Assembly: GCF_009857505.1 (NCBI RefSeq) | Contig: NZ_WWCP01000025.1 | Span: 21,683-85,682, forward strand | DNA: 64,000 nt | Source of the DNA: Duganella lactea | GTDB taxonomy: Bacteria; Pseudomonadota; Gammaproteobacteria; Burkholderiales; Burkholderiaceae_D | Direction: 5' to 3' | Part shown: in pieces, positions 26,977 through 36,543 of the stretch | How positions within the stretch are numbered: the first letter of the stretch is position 1 | Layout of the letters: each line of letters begins with the position of its first letter | Position numbers and translations under genes: made by a program | The notes under the pieces: generated by a model | The model's input: only the letters and a program-made list of their open reading frames with translations | Told to the model about the DNA's origin: nothing | Database searches by the model: none

Positions 26977-28749
26977 GTGATTAACACCTTCAAGTCCGCC
27001 TTCGACCGCTGGCGCGCCAACCCGTCGGCGCCGGCGCTGCCGCCCGCCCTGCTCAAAACGCTGTACCCGCTGCTGATCCTGGCGATCGGCCTGACGGCGC
27101 TGGTGCTGATGTATATGTGGAGCAACCAGTCCAGCTACAAGCCGGTGTTCGGCGCGCGCGAGAAAGTCTCGGCGCCCGACATGATGGCCGTGCTCGACGG
27201 CGAACACGTGCCCTACCGCGTCCACCCGGACAGCGGCCAGGTGCTGGTGCCGGACTCGATGCTGGGCAAGGTGCGCATGCTGCTGGCCGCAAAGGGCGTG
27301 ACCGCGCAGTTGCCGGCCGGCCTGGAACTGATGGACAAGAACGACCCGCTGGGCGTGTCGCAGTTCGTGCAGGATGTGCGCTTCCGCCGCGGCCTCGAAG
27401 GCGAGCTGGCGCAATCGATCATGACCCTGGACGCGATTTCACACGCGCGCGTGCACCTGTCGATCGCCAAGTCGACCTCGTTCGTGTCGGCGGACGGCGA
27501 CAAGTCGTCGGCCTCGGTGGTGGTGCAGCTCAAGCCGGGCGCCACGCTGCCGCCGGAAGCGATCGCCGCCGTCATCAACATGGTGGCCGGCAGCGTCGCC
27601 AGCCTGACGCCGGCGCGCGTCAGCCTGGTGGATCAGGCCGGCAACCTGCTGTCGGCCCATATCGACCTGGCCGACGGCTTTGACGCCGGCACCAGCGGCA
27701 ACGACGCCGCCAAACGTTACCAGGAACAGGTCAAGGCCAACATCAAGGGCCTGCTCGGTCCGGTCATCGGCGACGACAACTACCACATGTCGGTGGCGGC
27801 CGATGTCGACAACGACCGGGTCGAAGAAACCGTGGAGAAATACGGCGCCGACCCGAAAGTCACCAGCGAGGCAATGCGCGAGGAACAGGACCGCAACCGC
27901 ATGGTGATGGGCGTGCCGGGCACGCTGTCGAACCGGCCGCCGCCAGCCAACGCCAACCCGGCCGCCGCCGCCCAGCAGACCGCCGGCGGCGCCAGCGATC
28001 CGAACGCCCAGCAGCCGGACGGCAGCGCCCGCAAGAACGCCACCACCCGTCAGTACGCCTATGACCGCAGCATCATCCAGACCAAGCGCAGCCGCGGCCG
28101 CCTGGAGAAACTGAGCGTGGCGGTGGTGCTGGCGCAAGCGGCGGCGCCGACGCCGAAAACCGGCTGGAGCGCCGCCGACATCGCCAACATCGACAAGATC
28201 CTGCGCAACGGCCTGGGCATCAGTGCCGCGCGCGGCGACCAACTGGTGGTGTCGGCCATGAACTTCCCGGCCAAGGCCGCGCCGGTGGCGTGGTGGGAAG
28301 AGCGCGACAACATCGTCGACATCAGCAAATACGCGATCTACGCCGTCGCCGCCCTGCTCGGCTATCTGCTGATCCTGCGTCCGCTGATGCGCCTGGTCAC
28401 GATGCGCTTCACGCCGGACCCGAAAGAAGCCGCCCGCATCACCGCCGAGCGCCGCAGCGCCGAACAGGCGGCCGTGGCCGCCGCCAGGGAAGCCAAGGAA
28501 GCGGCCGCCAAGGAACAGGCGGTGCTGGCCGACGGCGCCTCCCCGGCCGTGGCCGGCGCGCTGGGCAACAGCGCCGCCGGTCAGGCGGGCATGCCGGTGG
28601 TGCCGCTGCTGGAAAACTACGATCTGCCGCCACCGGGCTCGGCGGTCGACGTCATGGTCGACCACCTGAAAGTGCTGGCCGCGAAAGAACCGGAACGCGT
28701 AGCCGAAGTCGTCAAACAATGGATGCAGAAAAATGGCCGAACTCAATAA
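26977..28749 (+). CDS. fliF: Flagellar MS-ring protein FliF
   Basis: 590 residues from a GTG at 26977. Two membrane helices (LYPLLILAIGLTALVLMYMW near 30 and KYAIYAVAALLGYLLILRPL near 450) flank a large periplasmic region with the ring-building motifs (LEGELAQSIMTLDAISHARV). The C-terminus binds FliG. It contains an Ala/Asn/Gln-rich insert near 320-345. It overlaps fliG by 17 bp. The MS ring nucleates the whole basal body. Confidence 0.95.
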   Translation: MINTFKSAFDRWRANPSAPALPPALLKTLYPLLILAIGLTALVLMYMWSNQSSYKPVFGAREKVSAPDMMAVLDGEHVPYRVHPDSGQVLVPDSMLGKVRMLLAAKGVTAQLPAGLELMDKNDPLGVSQFVQDVRFRRGLEGELAQSIMTLDAISHARVHLSIAKSTSFVSADGDKSSASVVVQLKPGATLPPEAIAAVINMVAGSVASLTPARVSLVDQAGNLLSAHIDLADGFDAGTSGNDAAKRYQEQVKANIKGLLGPVIGDDNYHMSVAADVDNDRVEETVEKYGADPKVTSEAMREEQDRNRMVMGVPGTLSNRPPPANANPAAAAQQTAGGASDPNAQQPDGSARKNATTRQYAYDRSIIQTKRSRGRLEKLSVAVVLAQAAAPTPKTGWSAADIANIDKILRNGLGISAARGDQLVVSAMNFPAKAAPVAWWEERDNIVDISKYAIYAVAALLGYLLILRPLMRLVTMRFTPDPKEAARITAERRSAEQAAVAAAREAKEAAAKEQAVLADGASPAVAGALGNSAAGQAGMPVVPLLENYDLPPPGSAVDVMVDHLKVLAAKEPERVAEVVKQWMQKNGRTQ

Positions 28750-29773
28750 CATGGATGATGATGGCGGCGAATACGCCATGCCCACCAAGCTGACGCCGGT
28801 GGAACAGGCGGCGATTGTGCTGCTGAGCATCGGCGAGGAGCCGGCCGCCGCCGTGCTGCGCTGCCTGACGCGCGAGGAATTGCTGGAAGTGACGCAGGTG
28901 ATGTCGCGCATGAGCGGCATCAAGGTCGAGTCGGTCAAGAACGCGATGCAGAAGTTCTTCGACGACTACCGCGAACAGTCCGGCGTGCATGGCGCCTCGC
29001 GCTCCTACCTGAAGCGCTCGCTGGACCTGGCGCTCGGCGGCGACCTCGCCAACACCGTGCTCAACAACATCTACGGCGACGAGCTGCGGCCGAAAATGGC
29101 GCGCCTGCAGTGGGCCTCGCCGAAGTGGCTGGCCGACTACATCTCCAACGAACACGTGCAGATGCAGGCGGTGTTCGTGGCCTTCCTGCCGGCCGCGCTG
29201 GCCGGCCAGATCATCGACGGCCTGCCGCAGGACACGCGCGACCTGGTGCTGCTGAACCTGGCGCGCATGGAGGAAGTCGACGCCGACCTGCTGCAGGAGC
29301 TCGACGAGCTGGTGGACCGCTGCCTGAGCTCCTTCGATTCGCAGGGCACCAGCGTCGAGGGCATCCGCCAGACCGCCGAGATCCTCAACCGCCTGCCGAG
29401 CAACCGCGCGCAGATGGTGGAACTGCTGCGCGCGCACGACCCGGAGGTGGTGTCCAAGATCGAGCTGTCGATGTACGACTTCTTCATCCTCGGCAACCAG
29501 ACCGAACAGGCCGTCACCCGCATCCTCGAAGACGTGCCGCTGGAACAGTGGGCGATCGCGCTCAAGGGCGCCGACATCTCGGTGCGCGACGCCATCCTCA
29601 AGACCATGCCGAAACGCCAGGCGCAAGCCTTCGAGGACATGATGCGCCGCGCCGGTCCGGTGCCGATGTCGCGGATCGAACAGACACGCCAGGAAATCAT
29701 GGCCACCGTCAAGGCGCTGGCCGACGCCGGCGAAGTCGAGATCCAGCTGTTCGCCGAACAGGTGGTGGAATGA
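28733..29773 (+). CDS. fliG: Flagellar motor switch protein FliG
   Basis: 346 residues with N, middle and C domains. LTPVEQAAIVLLSIGEE opens the FliF-binding domain. The middle-domain EHPQ motif reads EHVQ. The C domain holds the charged torque helix (DDLLQELDELVDRCLSS-type region here as LLQELDELVDRCLSS, then IRQTAEILNRLP and KDISVRDAILKTMPKR-type end read as ADISVRDAILKTMP). It couples the MotAB stator to rotation. It overlaps fliF (17 bp) and fliH (4 bp). Confidence 0.95.
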   Translation: MAELNNMDDDGGEYAMPTKLTPVEQAAIVLLSIGEEPAAAVLRCLTREELLEVTQVMSRMSGIKVESVKNAMQKFFDDYREQSGVHGASRSYLKRSLDLALGGDLANTVLNNIYGDELRPKMARLQWASPKWLADYISNEHVQMQAVFVAFLPAALAGQIIDGLPQDTRDLVLLNLARMEEVDADLLQELDELVDRCLSSFDSQGTSVEGIRQTAEILNRLPSNRAQMVELLRAHDPEVVSKIELSMYDFFILGNQTEQAVTRILEDVPLEQWAIALKGADISVRDAILKTMPKRQAQAFEDMMRRAGPVPMSRIEQTRQEIMATVKALADAGEVEIQLFAEQVVE

Positions 29774-30486
29774 AGCAGTTCCGCTCTTACCGCTTTCCGC
29801 CGCTGGCGCAGTTCACCACCCAGCGCGCGGCCGCCGCCGCCGCGCAGGGCCATGCTCACGGCCATGGCGGCGATGGTGGCGCGCAGTGGGCGGCCTCGGT
29901 CAGCGAGGGCTTTGAACAGGGCCAGCGCGACGGTTACGAAATCGGCCTCGCGCGCGGCCAGGAAGACGGCTTTGAGGCCGGCCGCCTGTCCGGCCAGGAA
30001 CAGGGCCGCGAAGAAGGCCGCCACGAAACCCTGGTGGCCTACGATCAGATGGCGCGCCCGGTCGACGCCATGCTGAAAAGCCTGAAGAAACTGCGCTCGG
30101 ACTACCGCGCCGCGCAACGCAAGGAAGTGGTCGATCTGGTGGCGAAAGTGGCGCGTCAGGTGATCCGCGCCGAACTGGCGCTGCAACCGGTGCAACTGAT
30201 GGCGCTGGTCGAGGAGACGCTGGCGTCGATGCCGCCGACCCGCGACGAAATCGATGTCTTCCTGAATCCGGAAGAACTCAAGCGCATCGCCGAGCTGGAC
30301 CCGAAACGTTCCAAGCGCTGGAACCTGATCCCCGACGCCCGCCTGGAAGTCGGCGAATGCCGCATCAAAGCGGGTGACAATGAAGTCGATGCCGGCTGCC
30401 ATCAACGGCTTGCCGCCGTCATGGAACAGGTCGATAATCAACTGCAGATCGCCGACAGCGGCGATGAACCGGAGGGCGAAGAGTGA
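29770..30486 (+). CDS. fliH: Flagellar export regulator FliH
   Basis: 238 residues starting at the ATG overlapping the fliG stop. A central run of GxxxG-like repeats (EGFEQGQRDGYEIGLARG...) is characteristic of FliH, with a His/Gly/Ala-rich N-terminus. The C-terminal domain (VAKVARQVIRAELALQPVQL) resembles the V-ATPase E subunit and binds FliI. It restrains the FliI ATPase and links it to FliN. It overlaps fliI by 4 bp. Confidence 0.92.
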   Translation: MKQFRSYRFPPLAQFTTQRAAAAAAQGHAHGHGGDGGAQWAASVSEGFEQGQRDGYEIGLARGQEDGFEAGRLSGQEQGREEGRHETLVAYDQMARPVDAMLKSLKKLRSDYRAAQRKEVVDLVAKVARQVIRAELALQPVQLMALVEETLASMPPTRDEIDVFLNPEELKRIAELDPKRSKRWNLIPDARLEVGECRIKAGDNEVDAGCHQRLAAVMEQVDNQLQIADSGDEPEGEE

Positions 30487-31796
30487 TCGCCGATGCCTTA
30501 CGCAATCTCGAACTGGGTTCGGTACCCATGGCGACCCCGACGGGCCGCCTGGTGGGCGCGTCCGGTTTGTTGCTTGAGGCGGTTGGCTGCCCGCTACACA
30601 CCGGTCAGCGTTGCCAGATTGAGACAGTCGGCGGCGACTGGCTGGACGCGCAAGTAGTCGGTTTCCGCGAAAAAGTCTCGTACCTGATGCCGTTCAAGAA
30701 AGCGGTCGGCCTGACCACCGGCGCGCGCGTGCTGCCGTCGCCGGAAAAAGTCAGCCTGCAGATCGGCTCCGGCTGGCTGGGGCGCATGGTCAACGGCCTC
30801 GGCGAGCCGATCGACGGCCTTGGCAAGCTCAGCGGCGATTTCCCGCTGGAGTCACAGCCGCCGCGCGTGCATCCGCTGCGCAAAAAACCCGTCACCGAAC
30901 CGCTCGACGTCGGCGTGCGCGCCATCAATGCCATGCTGACGCTGGGCAAAGGCCAGCGGGTCGGCCTGATGGCCGGCTCCGGCGTCGGCAAATCCGTGCT
31001 GCTCGGCCTGATGACGCGCCAGACCGTGGCCGATGTCGTCGTGGTCGGCCTGATCGGCGAGCGGTCGCGCGAGGTGCGCGAGTTTGTCGACATGTCGCTG
31101 GGCAAAGAGGGGCTGCAAAAAGCCGTGCTGGTGATCGCGCCGGCCGACGAGAGCCCGCTGATGCGCGTCATGGCCACCGAGCTGTGCCACGCGATCGCGG
31201 CGCACTACCGCGACCAGGGCAAGAACGTGCTGCTGCTGGTCGACTCGCTGACCCGCTACGCCATGGCGCTGCGCGAAGTCGCGCTGGCGCTGGGCGAGCC
31301 GCCGGCCACCAAGGGCTATCCGCCGTCGGTGTTCTCCAACCTGCCGCAGCTGATCGAATCGGCCGGCAACGGCGAGAACCAGACCGGCAGCATGAGCGCC
31401 ATCTACACCGTGCTGGCCGAGGGCGATGACCAGCAGGACCCGGTGGTGGACACCGCGCGCGCCATTCTCGACGGCCACATTGTGCTGACCCGCGAGCTAG
31501 CCGAGCGCGGCCACTATCCGGCGATCGATATCGCGGCCTCGATCAGCCGTTGCATGATGCAAGTGATCGACCACACCCACCAGATGGCGTCGCGCGCGCT
31601 CAAGGCCAGCATGGCCCGCCACGAGCGCGTGCGCGACCTGATCCCGCTCGGCGCCTATGTGCCCGGCGCCGACCCGGTCACCGACAAGGCGGTGCAGCTG
31701 CACCCGAGGGTGGAAGAGTTTTTGTGCCAGGGCACCAAGGAAGCGGCGCCCATTGCCGATTGCATTGCGCAACTTGAGAAGCTGATGACACCATGA
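30483..31796 (+). CDS. fliI: Flagellum-specific ATPase FliI
   Basis: 437 residues, the usual FliI length. Walker A is GSGVGKS (about 168-174), and the Walker B aspartate lies in LLLVDSLTRYAMALREVALA. The family-specific GEPPATKGYPPSVFSNLPQL segment (ATP-synthase alpha/beta signature area) is present. It powers unfolding and entry of export substrates together with FliH and FliJ. Coupled to fliH and fliJ by 4-bp overlaps. Confidence 0.96.
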   Translation: MIADALRNLELGSVPMATPTGRLVGASGLLLEAVGCPLHTGQRCQIETVGGDWLDAQVVGFREKVSYLMPFKKAVGLTTGARVLPSPEKVSLQIGSGWLGRMVNGLGEPIDGLGKLSGDFPLESQPPRVHPLRKKPVTEPLDVGVRAINAMLTLGKGQRVGLMAGSGVGKSVLLGLMTRQTVADVVVVGLIGERSREVREFVDMSLGKEGLQKAVLVIAPADESPLMRVMATELCHAIAAHYRDQGKNVLLLVDSLTRYAMALREVALALGEPPATKGYPPSVFSNLPQLIESAGNGENQTGSMSAIYTVLAEGDDQQDPVVDTARAILDGHIVLTRELAERGHYPAIDIAASISRCMMQVIDHTHQMASRALKASMARHERVRDLIPLGAYVPGADPVTDKAVQLHPRVEEFLCQGTKEAAPIADCIAQLEKLMTP

Positions 31797-32224
31797 GCCA
31801 ACAGAAAATCCGCAACCTGACCACCCTGGTCGCCCTGCGCAACACGGAAGTCGAGCGCCTGCAGACCGAGATGGCGGAAAAGACCCATCTGCGCGAGCGC
31901 TACCAGAAAAATCTGGACCGCCTGACCAGCCTGTACACCAACAGCGGCGCCAGCGGCAACCTGCACCCGGCCTTGGCCGGCAACTGCGGCAACTACAAGC
32001 AGGCGGTGATGGCGATGGCCGACAGCCACCGGCTCGACCTCCATATGCACGAGGCCGATATGGCGGTTTCGCAACAGGCGCTCAACGCCGCCTGGGTCCG
32101 GCGCGAGGTGCTGGGCAAGGTGCTGGACAAGACGCAAAAGGCAGTCACCCAAGAGCTGAACGTCAAAGAGCGCAAGCAACATGACGATCTGGCAACGCAA
32201 CTATGGTTGCGCGGCCAAAAATAA
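31793..32224 (+). CDS. fliJ: Flagellar export chaperone/stalk FliJ
   Basis: 143 residues, almost wholly alpha-helical and charged, with heptad-like Leu/Ala spacing (IRNLTTLVALRNTEVERLQTEM), as expected for the FliJ antiparallel coiled coil in the FliI ring centre. Identified mainly by position directly after fliI with a 4-bp overlap, because FliJ sequences are poorly conserved. Last gene of the fliE-J operon. Confidence 0.85.
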   Translation: MSQQKIRNLTTLVALRNTEVERLQTEMAEKTHLRERYQKNLDRLTSLYTNSGASGNLHPALAGNCGNYKQAVMAMADSHRLDLHMHEADMAVSQQALNAAWVRREVLGKVLDKTQKAVTQELNVKERKQHDDLATQLWLRGQK

Positions 32225-32246
32225 GCGCCGCTGCAGAAATTTGCGT

Positions 32247-32273
32247 TAAATATTTTTCATATGGAAACGATTA
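32247..32273 (+). promoter_or_regulatory. Sigma28-type promoter upstream of fliD
   Basis: TAAA (32247-32250), a 15-bp spacer, then AACGATTA (32266-32273), compared with the FliA consensus TAAA-N15-GCCGATAA. The -35 and spacing fit, and CGAT of the -10 is kept. It lies in the 99-bp gap between fliJ and fliD, 51 bp before fliD, and would drive the late operon fliD-S-T-K-L-A-motAB-flgMN. Confidence 0.55.
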
Positions 32274-32323
32274 AGGTCGCCTTATAACAGGGTACACTTG
32301 ATCATCCCCCCAGGAGCACGACC

Positions 32324-33736
32324 ATGGCAGTTATCACCAGCCCGACTTACGATCCGAAAACCACCGCCGAGAACCTGGCCAACAGCTATGTGGCATCCAG
32401 GAAGGCCATATTGGATCAGCAGACCGCCGCCGCCACCGCCACCGCCACCGGGCTGAGCAAGCTGGGGTCGGCACTGAGCGCGTTCCAGTCGACACTGGCG
32501 AGCCTGGCCTCGGGCAGCAGTTCGGTCACCGCCACCAAGGCAGCGTTCAGCAACACGGCCATCGGCAATGCCAGCGCCAGCGCAGCGGCGCAGGCCGGCA
32601 GCTATGCGTTTTATGTGCAACAGTTGGCCACGTCCGGCCAGGTCTCATACAACGTCGCCGACAGCGCCGCCACCGGCGGCAGCATGAAGATTGTGCTGGC
32701 CAACGGCGCCGAATTCGACGTGGACCTGTCCAGCGCCGACACCAACAAGGACAATACGCTGAGCGCCAAGGAAATTGCAGCCGCCATCAATGCCTCCGCC
32801 ACCAATAAATCGCAGATCACCGCGTCGACCATGACCATCGGCAACCAGACGCGCCTGGTGTTGACATCCAACGCCACCGGCGAGGGCAACATCGTCCAGT
32901 CGGTCCAGACCACCGGTGTGGACCCGGCGCTGGACAGCGCGATGGCGGATGCCAACCAGACGGTACTGGCGGTCGCCAACGACGCGATCGTCCGCATCGG
33001 CAGCAAGACCGGCACCGAAGTCAAGCAGGCATCGAACACCTTCAGCATCGTCGACGACGTCAAATTCACGATTACCCAGGCCCAGGGCGCCAACGACGCC
33101 CCGGTCACGCTGACCATCAGCCCGGACAACAGCGGCACCGCCGCCAATGTGCAAAAGTTCGTGGACGCTTACAACGCGCTGCTGGGCTCGATCAAGACGT
33201 TGACCGCCGCCGGCGACCACTCGCTCACCTCGGCCACCGGCACCAGCACCGCCACGCCAGACGCCGCGTTCTACAACGACGCCGGCGTGCTCAGCCTTCG
33301 CGACCGCCTGAACAGCATCCTGCGCGATGCCAGCGGCGGTCAGTCGCTGATCAGTTACGGCATCAGCGCCACCAAGGACGGCACGCTGACGCTGAACGCC
33401 GACCGCCTGAACAAAGCCATCGCCGCCAATCCGGACGGACTGGACAAGCTGTTCGGCCGCTCCGGCATCGGCGTCGACAGCGGTGTGCTGGGCGCGATGA
33501 ACAAGCAGACCACACTGTGGACCAGCGGCGTTGGCGGCCTGATCACGCAGCGCCGCACACAAAACGACCGCCTGCAAAGCGACCTGTCCAACCGCCAGAC
33601 AACCGTGCAGAACCAGTTCGACAATGCCTACAAACGCTATCTGGCGCAGTTCACCGCGCTCCAACAGCTGCAGTCGACCATGACCAACACCTCCAATATG
33701 TTCACCGCGATGTTCGCGTCGAACAGCAGCAGCTAA
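32324..33736 (+). CDS. fliD: Flagellar filament cap FliD
   Basis: 470 residues. FliD_N (PKTTAENLANSYVASRKAIL, coiled start) and FliD_C (FNDAGVLSLRDRLNSILRDA-type region read as YNDAGVLSLRDRLNSI, then FDNAYKRYLAQFTALQQLQ) flank a variable middle. A flagellin hook IN motif is likely near 140-230. The protein forms the cap that folds flagellin at the filament tip. AGGAG lies before the ATG. First gene of the late operon. Confidence 0.92.
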   Translation: MAVITSPTYDPKTTAENLANSYVASRKAILDQQTAAATATATGLSKLGSALSAFQSTLASLASGSSSVTATKAAFSNTAIGNASASAAAQAGSYAFYVQQLATSGQVSYNVADSAATGGSMKIVLANGAEFDVDLSSADTNKDNTLSAKEIAAAINASATNKSQITASTMTIGNQTRLVLTSNATGEGNIVQSVQTTGVDPALDSAMADANQTVLAVANDAIVRIGSKTGTEVKQASNTFSIVDDVKFTITQAQGANDAPVTLTISPDNSGTAANVQKFVDAYNALLGSIKTLTAAGDHSLTSATGTSTATPDAAFYNDAGVLSLRDRLNSILRDASGGQSLISYGISATKDGTLTLNADRLNKAIAANPDGLDKLFGRSGIGVDSGVLGAMNKQTTLWTSGVGGLITQRRTQNDRLQSDLSNRQTTVQNQFDNAYKRYLAQFTALQQLQSTMTNTSNMFTAMFASNSSS

Positions 33737-33771
33737 GCAACAACCAGCATTTTTTGACCGAACGGTGATTT

Positions 33772-34164
33772 ATGATGAACCACGAAGCCTACAGCAGCTA
33801 CCATTCCACCAATCTCGACGCCCAGGTCGCCCGTGCCTCGCCGATCGAGCTGGTGCTGGTGCTGACCGATGGCCTGCTTGAGGAACTGGCGCGCGCGCGC
33901 GGCCATATCGTCGGCAAGCGCTACGAGCTGAAGGCAAAAAGCTTGAACAAATGCACCGATATCATCAACGGTCTGTCGAGTTCGCTCGACTTCGACAACG
34001 GTGGCGAGGTGGTGGAAAACCTCGGCCGCCTGTATGAATACTGCGCCGGCCGCCTGTACACGGCCGGCGTCAGCCTGGACCCGGCCATCATCGACGAAGT
34101 GACCACGCTGCTGACCACGATCAAAAAGGGCTGGCTGGGCGTCCAGGCCAAGACCCATGGATAG
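33772..34164 (+). CDS. fliS: Flagellin chaperone FliS
   Basis: 130 residues. The hallmark start YSSYHSTNLDAQVARASPIE resembles the family YxxxxVxTASPxELV pattern, followed by LVLVLTDGLLEELARAR and LSSSLDFDNGGEVVENLGRL. A four-helix chaperone that keeps flagellin monomeric and delivers it to FlhA. It overlaps fliT by 8 bp. Two adjacent ATG codons make the exact start uncertain by one codon. Confidence 0.92.
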   Translation: MMNHEAYSSYHSTNLDAQVARASPIELVLVLTDGLLEELARARGHIVGKRYELKAKSLNKCTDIINGLSSSLDFDNGGEVVENLGRLYEYCAGRLYTAGVSLDPAIIDEVTTLLTTIKKGWLGVQAKTHG

Positions 34165-34474
34165 ACAACGCACCCTGCTGCAATTGACGCAGAAAATGAG
34201 CGCCGCCATCGTTTCCGAGGACTGGAAGACGCTGGCGGCGATTAACACCTTATTGGCGACCACGCTGCCGCAGATGGCGGCCCAGGGCGCGTGGAGCGCG
34301 CCCGAACTGGCCGCGCTGTCGGCGTTGCGCCAGATGCACGAACAAGCAGTCAAACGCTGCAACCAGGCCGCCGGGGAACTCGGCCGCCGGCTGCAAGAGA
34401 TGCAATCCAACCGAGAGGGCTTCGTGGCCTACGCCCTCGAAAGTGAAACAGCAGAAAACGGAATCCAAGCATGA
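34157..34474 (+). CDS. fliT: FliT-like flagellar chaperone
   Basis: 105 residues, helical, recognised from context (between fliS and fliK, overlapping both) and size (FliT about 100-120) more than from sequence. It opens RQRTLLQLTQKMSAAIVSEDW, with a dense Ala/Gln/Leu helix at the C-terminus. Expected to bind FliD and FliI. In laf loci the equivalent position holds lafD. Confidence 0.7.
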   Translation: MDRQRTLLQLTQKMSAAIVSEDWKTLAAINTLLATTLPQMAAQGAWSAPELAALSALRQMHEQAVKRCNQAAGELGRRLQEMQSNREGFVAYALESETAENGIQA

Positions 34475-36030
34475 GCACGACACTCTCCAGCGCCACGGCC
34501 GCGGCCAAGACCGCGCAAGCCGACCTGATCGCACCGGTCGCCGCCAATCCCGCCAGTGCGCTCGCGGCTGGCGGCCGCGGCGCGGCCACGGTCGCCAACG
34601 CCAAACCGTCCAATAACAGCGCCGGCACGGCAGCTTCGACCGGCAATGACAAGGCCCAGGGCGGACAATCACCAGCCGCCGCTCAGCCAGCGGCCCGCGA
34701 CAACAACACCGCGCCGTCGGCGCCAGTCGCGCAACAGGCCGCCAATACTGCCAATGTCGCGAATGTCGCCGCCGCCGCGCCGCTGTTCGCGCAACTGCTG
34801 AACGTGGCCGGCGTGACCACCGCCGTCAACGACGACAGCACCGACACCGACACTGGCGACGGCAAGCAGAGCGGCAGCGACGACGCCACCGTCGCCGACA
34901 GCGCCGCCACCGGCAACGTGTTGCCCGCGATGATCACTTCGATGCTGAATGTGGCGCCACCAGCGCAACCCGCGCAGACCGCCGCCGACGCCGAGACGGT
35001 GCGTGTCGACGCCGTCAGCGCCGCCGCCAACCTGAACGCCAGCGCCACCCGCCTCAACCTGGCCGCGGCCAGCGTGGCCGTGATGCCCCCGGCGACCGAG
35101 GCTGTCGCCGCGCCGGTGACGCCGGCGCCGGCGACGGTGGCCGCCAACAGCGCCGCGCTGGCCAACGCCGCCACGCGCGAACTGGACAATGAACAAGCAC
35201 CGCCCTCGCCCGCCCCGGCGCGGGTGGACAGCGGCGCGGCCGCCGTGCTGACCAGCGCCGGCGTGCGCCTGCCGGTCAGCGAACAGCAGCCAAAGACCGC
35301 CGCCCCAGCCCAGCCGGCGATCGCCGCCAAGCAGACCGCTCAGTCCGACGCCAATCTGCCGTCCGCATCGCCGGCGCCGGTGCCGGCCAACTACGCCGCT
35401 GCGCCATCAAGCGCGCCGCGCACAACCGACAGCGCCACGCCAGCCCCAGCCCCGGCCCCGGCCGCCGTCAGCGTCGCTGCCGCGAGCACCACCGTGGCTA
35501 CCGACGATGGCAACAACAAGCTGCCGGGCGCCACCGCCACCGTCAGCCACCTCAACGTGGTGCAAACCGCCACGCCGGCCGCCGGCCAGGCCAGCGCCAC
35601 CGTCAAACTGGCCGGCACGCCGGAGCAGTGGCAACAGCCGCTGCGCGAGGCGCTGGGCGACCGCCTGCAAGTGCAACTGCAACGCAATAACGACCACGCG
35701 GTCATCCGCCTGGAACCGCCGAACATGGGCGCCATCGAGATCTCGATCCGCCACAGCGCCGGCACGCTGCAGGTCAACCTGTCGGCCAGCAACAGCGAAG
35801 TGGTGCGCCAGCTCAACACCATCAGCGACGGTGTGCGCCAGGACCTGTCGAGCCGCCAGTTCGCCGAGGTCTCCGTCAGCGTTTCGTCGGCGCGCACACA
35901 AGCCCAGGCCCAGGCTGATCAGGGCCAGGGTCGCAACGGCCAGCAACGCGGCCAGGACGACGCCCGCACACCGGGCCGCGCGCTGTCGGACGACGACAGC
36001 ACCGCCACCTTTGCCATGACCGGGGAGTAA
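34471..36030 (+). CDS. fliK: Flagellar hook-length control protein FliK
   Basis: 519 residues. The first 375 or so residues are low-complexity Ala/Pro/Thr-rich, as in many FliK ruler domains. The C-terminal domain (GTPEQWQQPLREALGDRLQV, VIRLEPPNMGAIEISIRHSA, VRQLNTISDGVRQDLSSRQF; about 385-480) is the conserved FliK switch domain acting on FlhB. The tail is Gln/Gly/Asp-rich. It is coupled to fliT by a 4-bp overlap and followed by fliL. Confidence 0.92.
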   Translation: MSTTLSSATAAAKTAQADLIAPVAANPASALAAGGRGAATVANAKPSNNSAGTAASTGNDKAQGGQSPAAAQPAARDNNTAPSAPVAQQAANTANVANVAAAAPLFAQLLNVAGVTTAVNDDSTDTDTGDGKQSGSDDATVADSAATGNVLPAMITSMLNVAPPAQPAQTAADAETVRVDAVSAAANLNASATRLNLAAASVAVMPPATEAVAAPVTPAPATVAANSAALANAATRELDNEQAPPSPAPARVDSGAAAVLTSAGVRLPVSEQQPKTAAPAQPAIAAKQTAQSDANLPSASPAPVPANYAAAPSSAPRTTDSATPAPAPAPAAVSVAAASTTVATDDGNNKLPGATATVSHLNVVQTATPAAGQASATVKLAGTPEQWQQPLREALGDRLQVQLQRNNDHAVIRLEPPNMGAIEISIRHSAGTLQVNLSASNSEVVRQLNTISDGVRQDLSSRQFAEVSVSVSSARTQAQAQADQGQGRNGQQRGQDDARTPGRALSDDDSTATFAMTGE

Positions 36031-36038
36031 TCTGTTAA

Positions 36039-36533
36039 ATGAAGAATATGAAAATCATCATCGCCTTTGTACTGGTCGCCGTGGTCGGCGCCGCTGTGGC
36101 CGGAGGCGCGGTGTGGTACATGTCGAAAGGCGGCGACGAGCACGCTGAAGAAAGCAAGGACAGCAAAGACAGCAAGAAAAAGCCGAAAAAGGAAGAAAAA
36201 AAGAAATCCGAATTGCCGCCAAAGTACCTGACGGTGGACAAGGTGGTGGTGATGCTGCGCCATGAACCGGGCGAGAACGTGACCCACTATCTGTCGGCCG
36301 ACCTGGTGGTCGCGACCGACGCCAAGCGCGAGAAGGAAACCAAGGAAAACCTGCCGATGCTGCGCAGCGTGGCGGTGAAGACCCTGTCCAACCTGCCGAT
36401 GGCCAGCGCGCGCGTGATGACCATCGACCAGTTTGCCGCGGAACTGAACAAGTCCTTCGACCATGCGTTCGACGAAGAGGGACGCGAAAAGCCGTTTGAC
36501 GAAGTCATGATTGGCAAACTCATCGTCGAGTAA
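36039..36533 (+). CDS. fliL: Flagellar basal body-associated protein FliL
   Basis: 164 residues. A single N-terminal membrane helix (IIIAFVLVAVVGAAVAGGAVWY, about 5-25) is followed by a Lys/Glu/Asp-rich linker and the periplasmic FliL domain (PKYLTVDKVVVMLRHEPG..., TKENLPMLRSVAVKTLSNL). FliL surrounds the stator and stabilises it, especially in swarming cells. It corresponds to lafF in lateral loci. Confidence 0.93.
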   Translation: MKNMKIIIAFVLVAVVGAAVAGGAVWYMSKGGDEHAEESKDSKDSKKKPKKEEKKKSELPPKYLTVDKVVVMLRHEPGENVTHYLSADLVVATDAKREKETKENLPMLRSVAVKTLSNLPMASARVMTIDQFAAELNKSFDHAFDEEGREKPFDEVMIGKLIVE

Positions 36534-36543
36534 GCCGGGACGC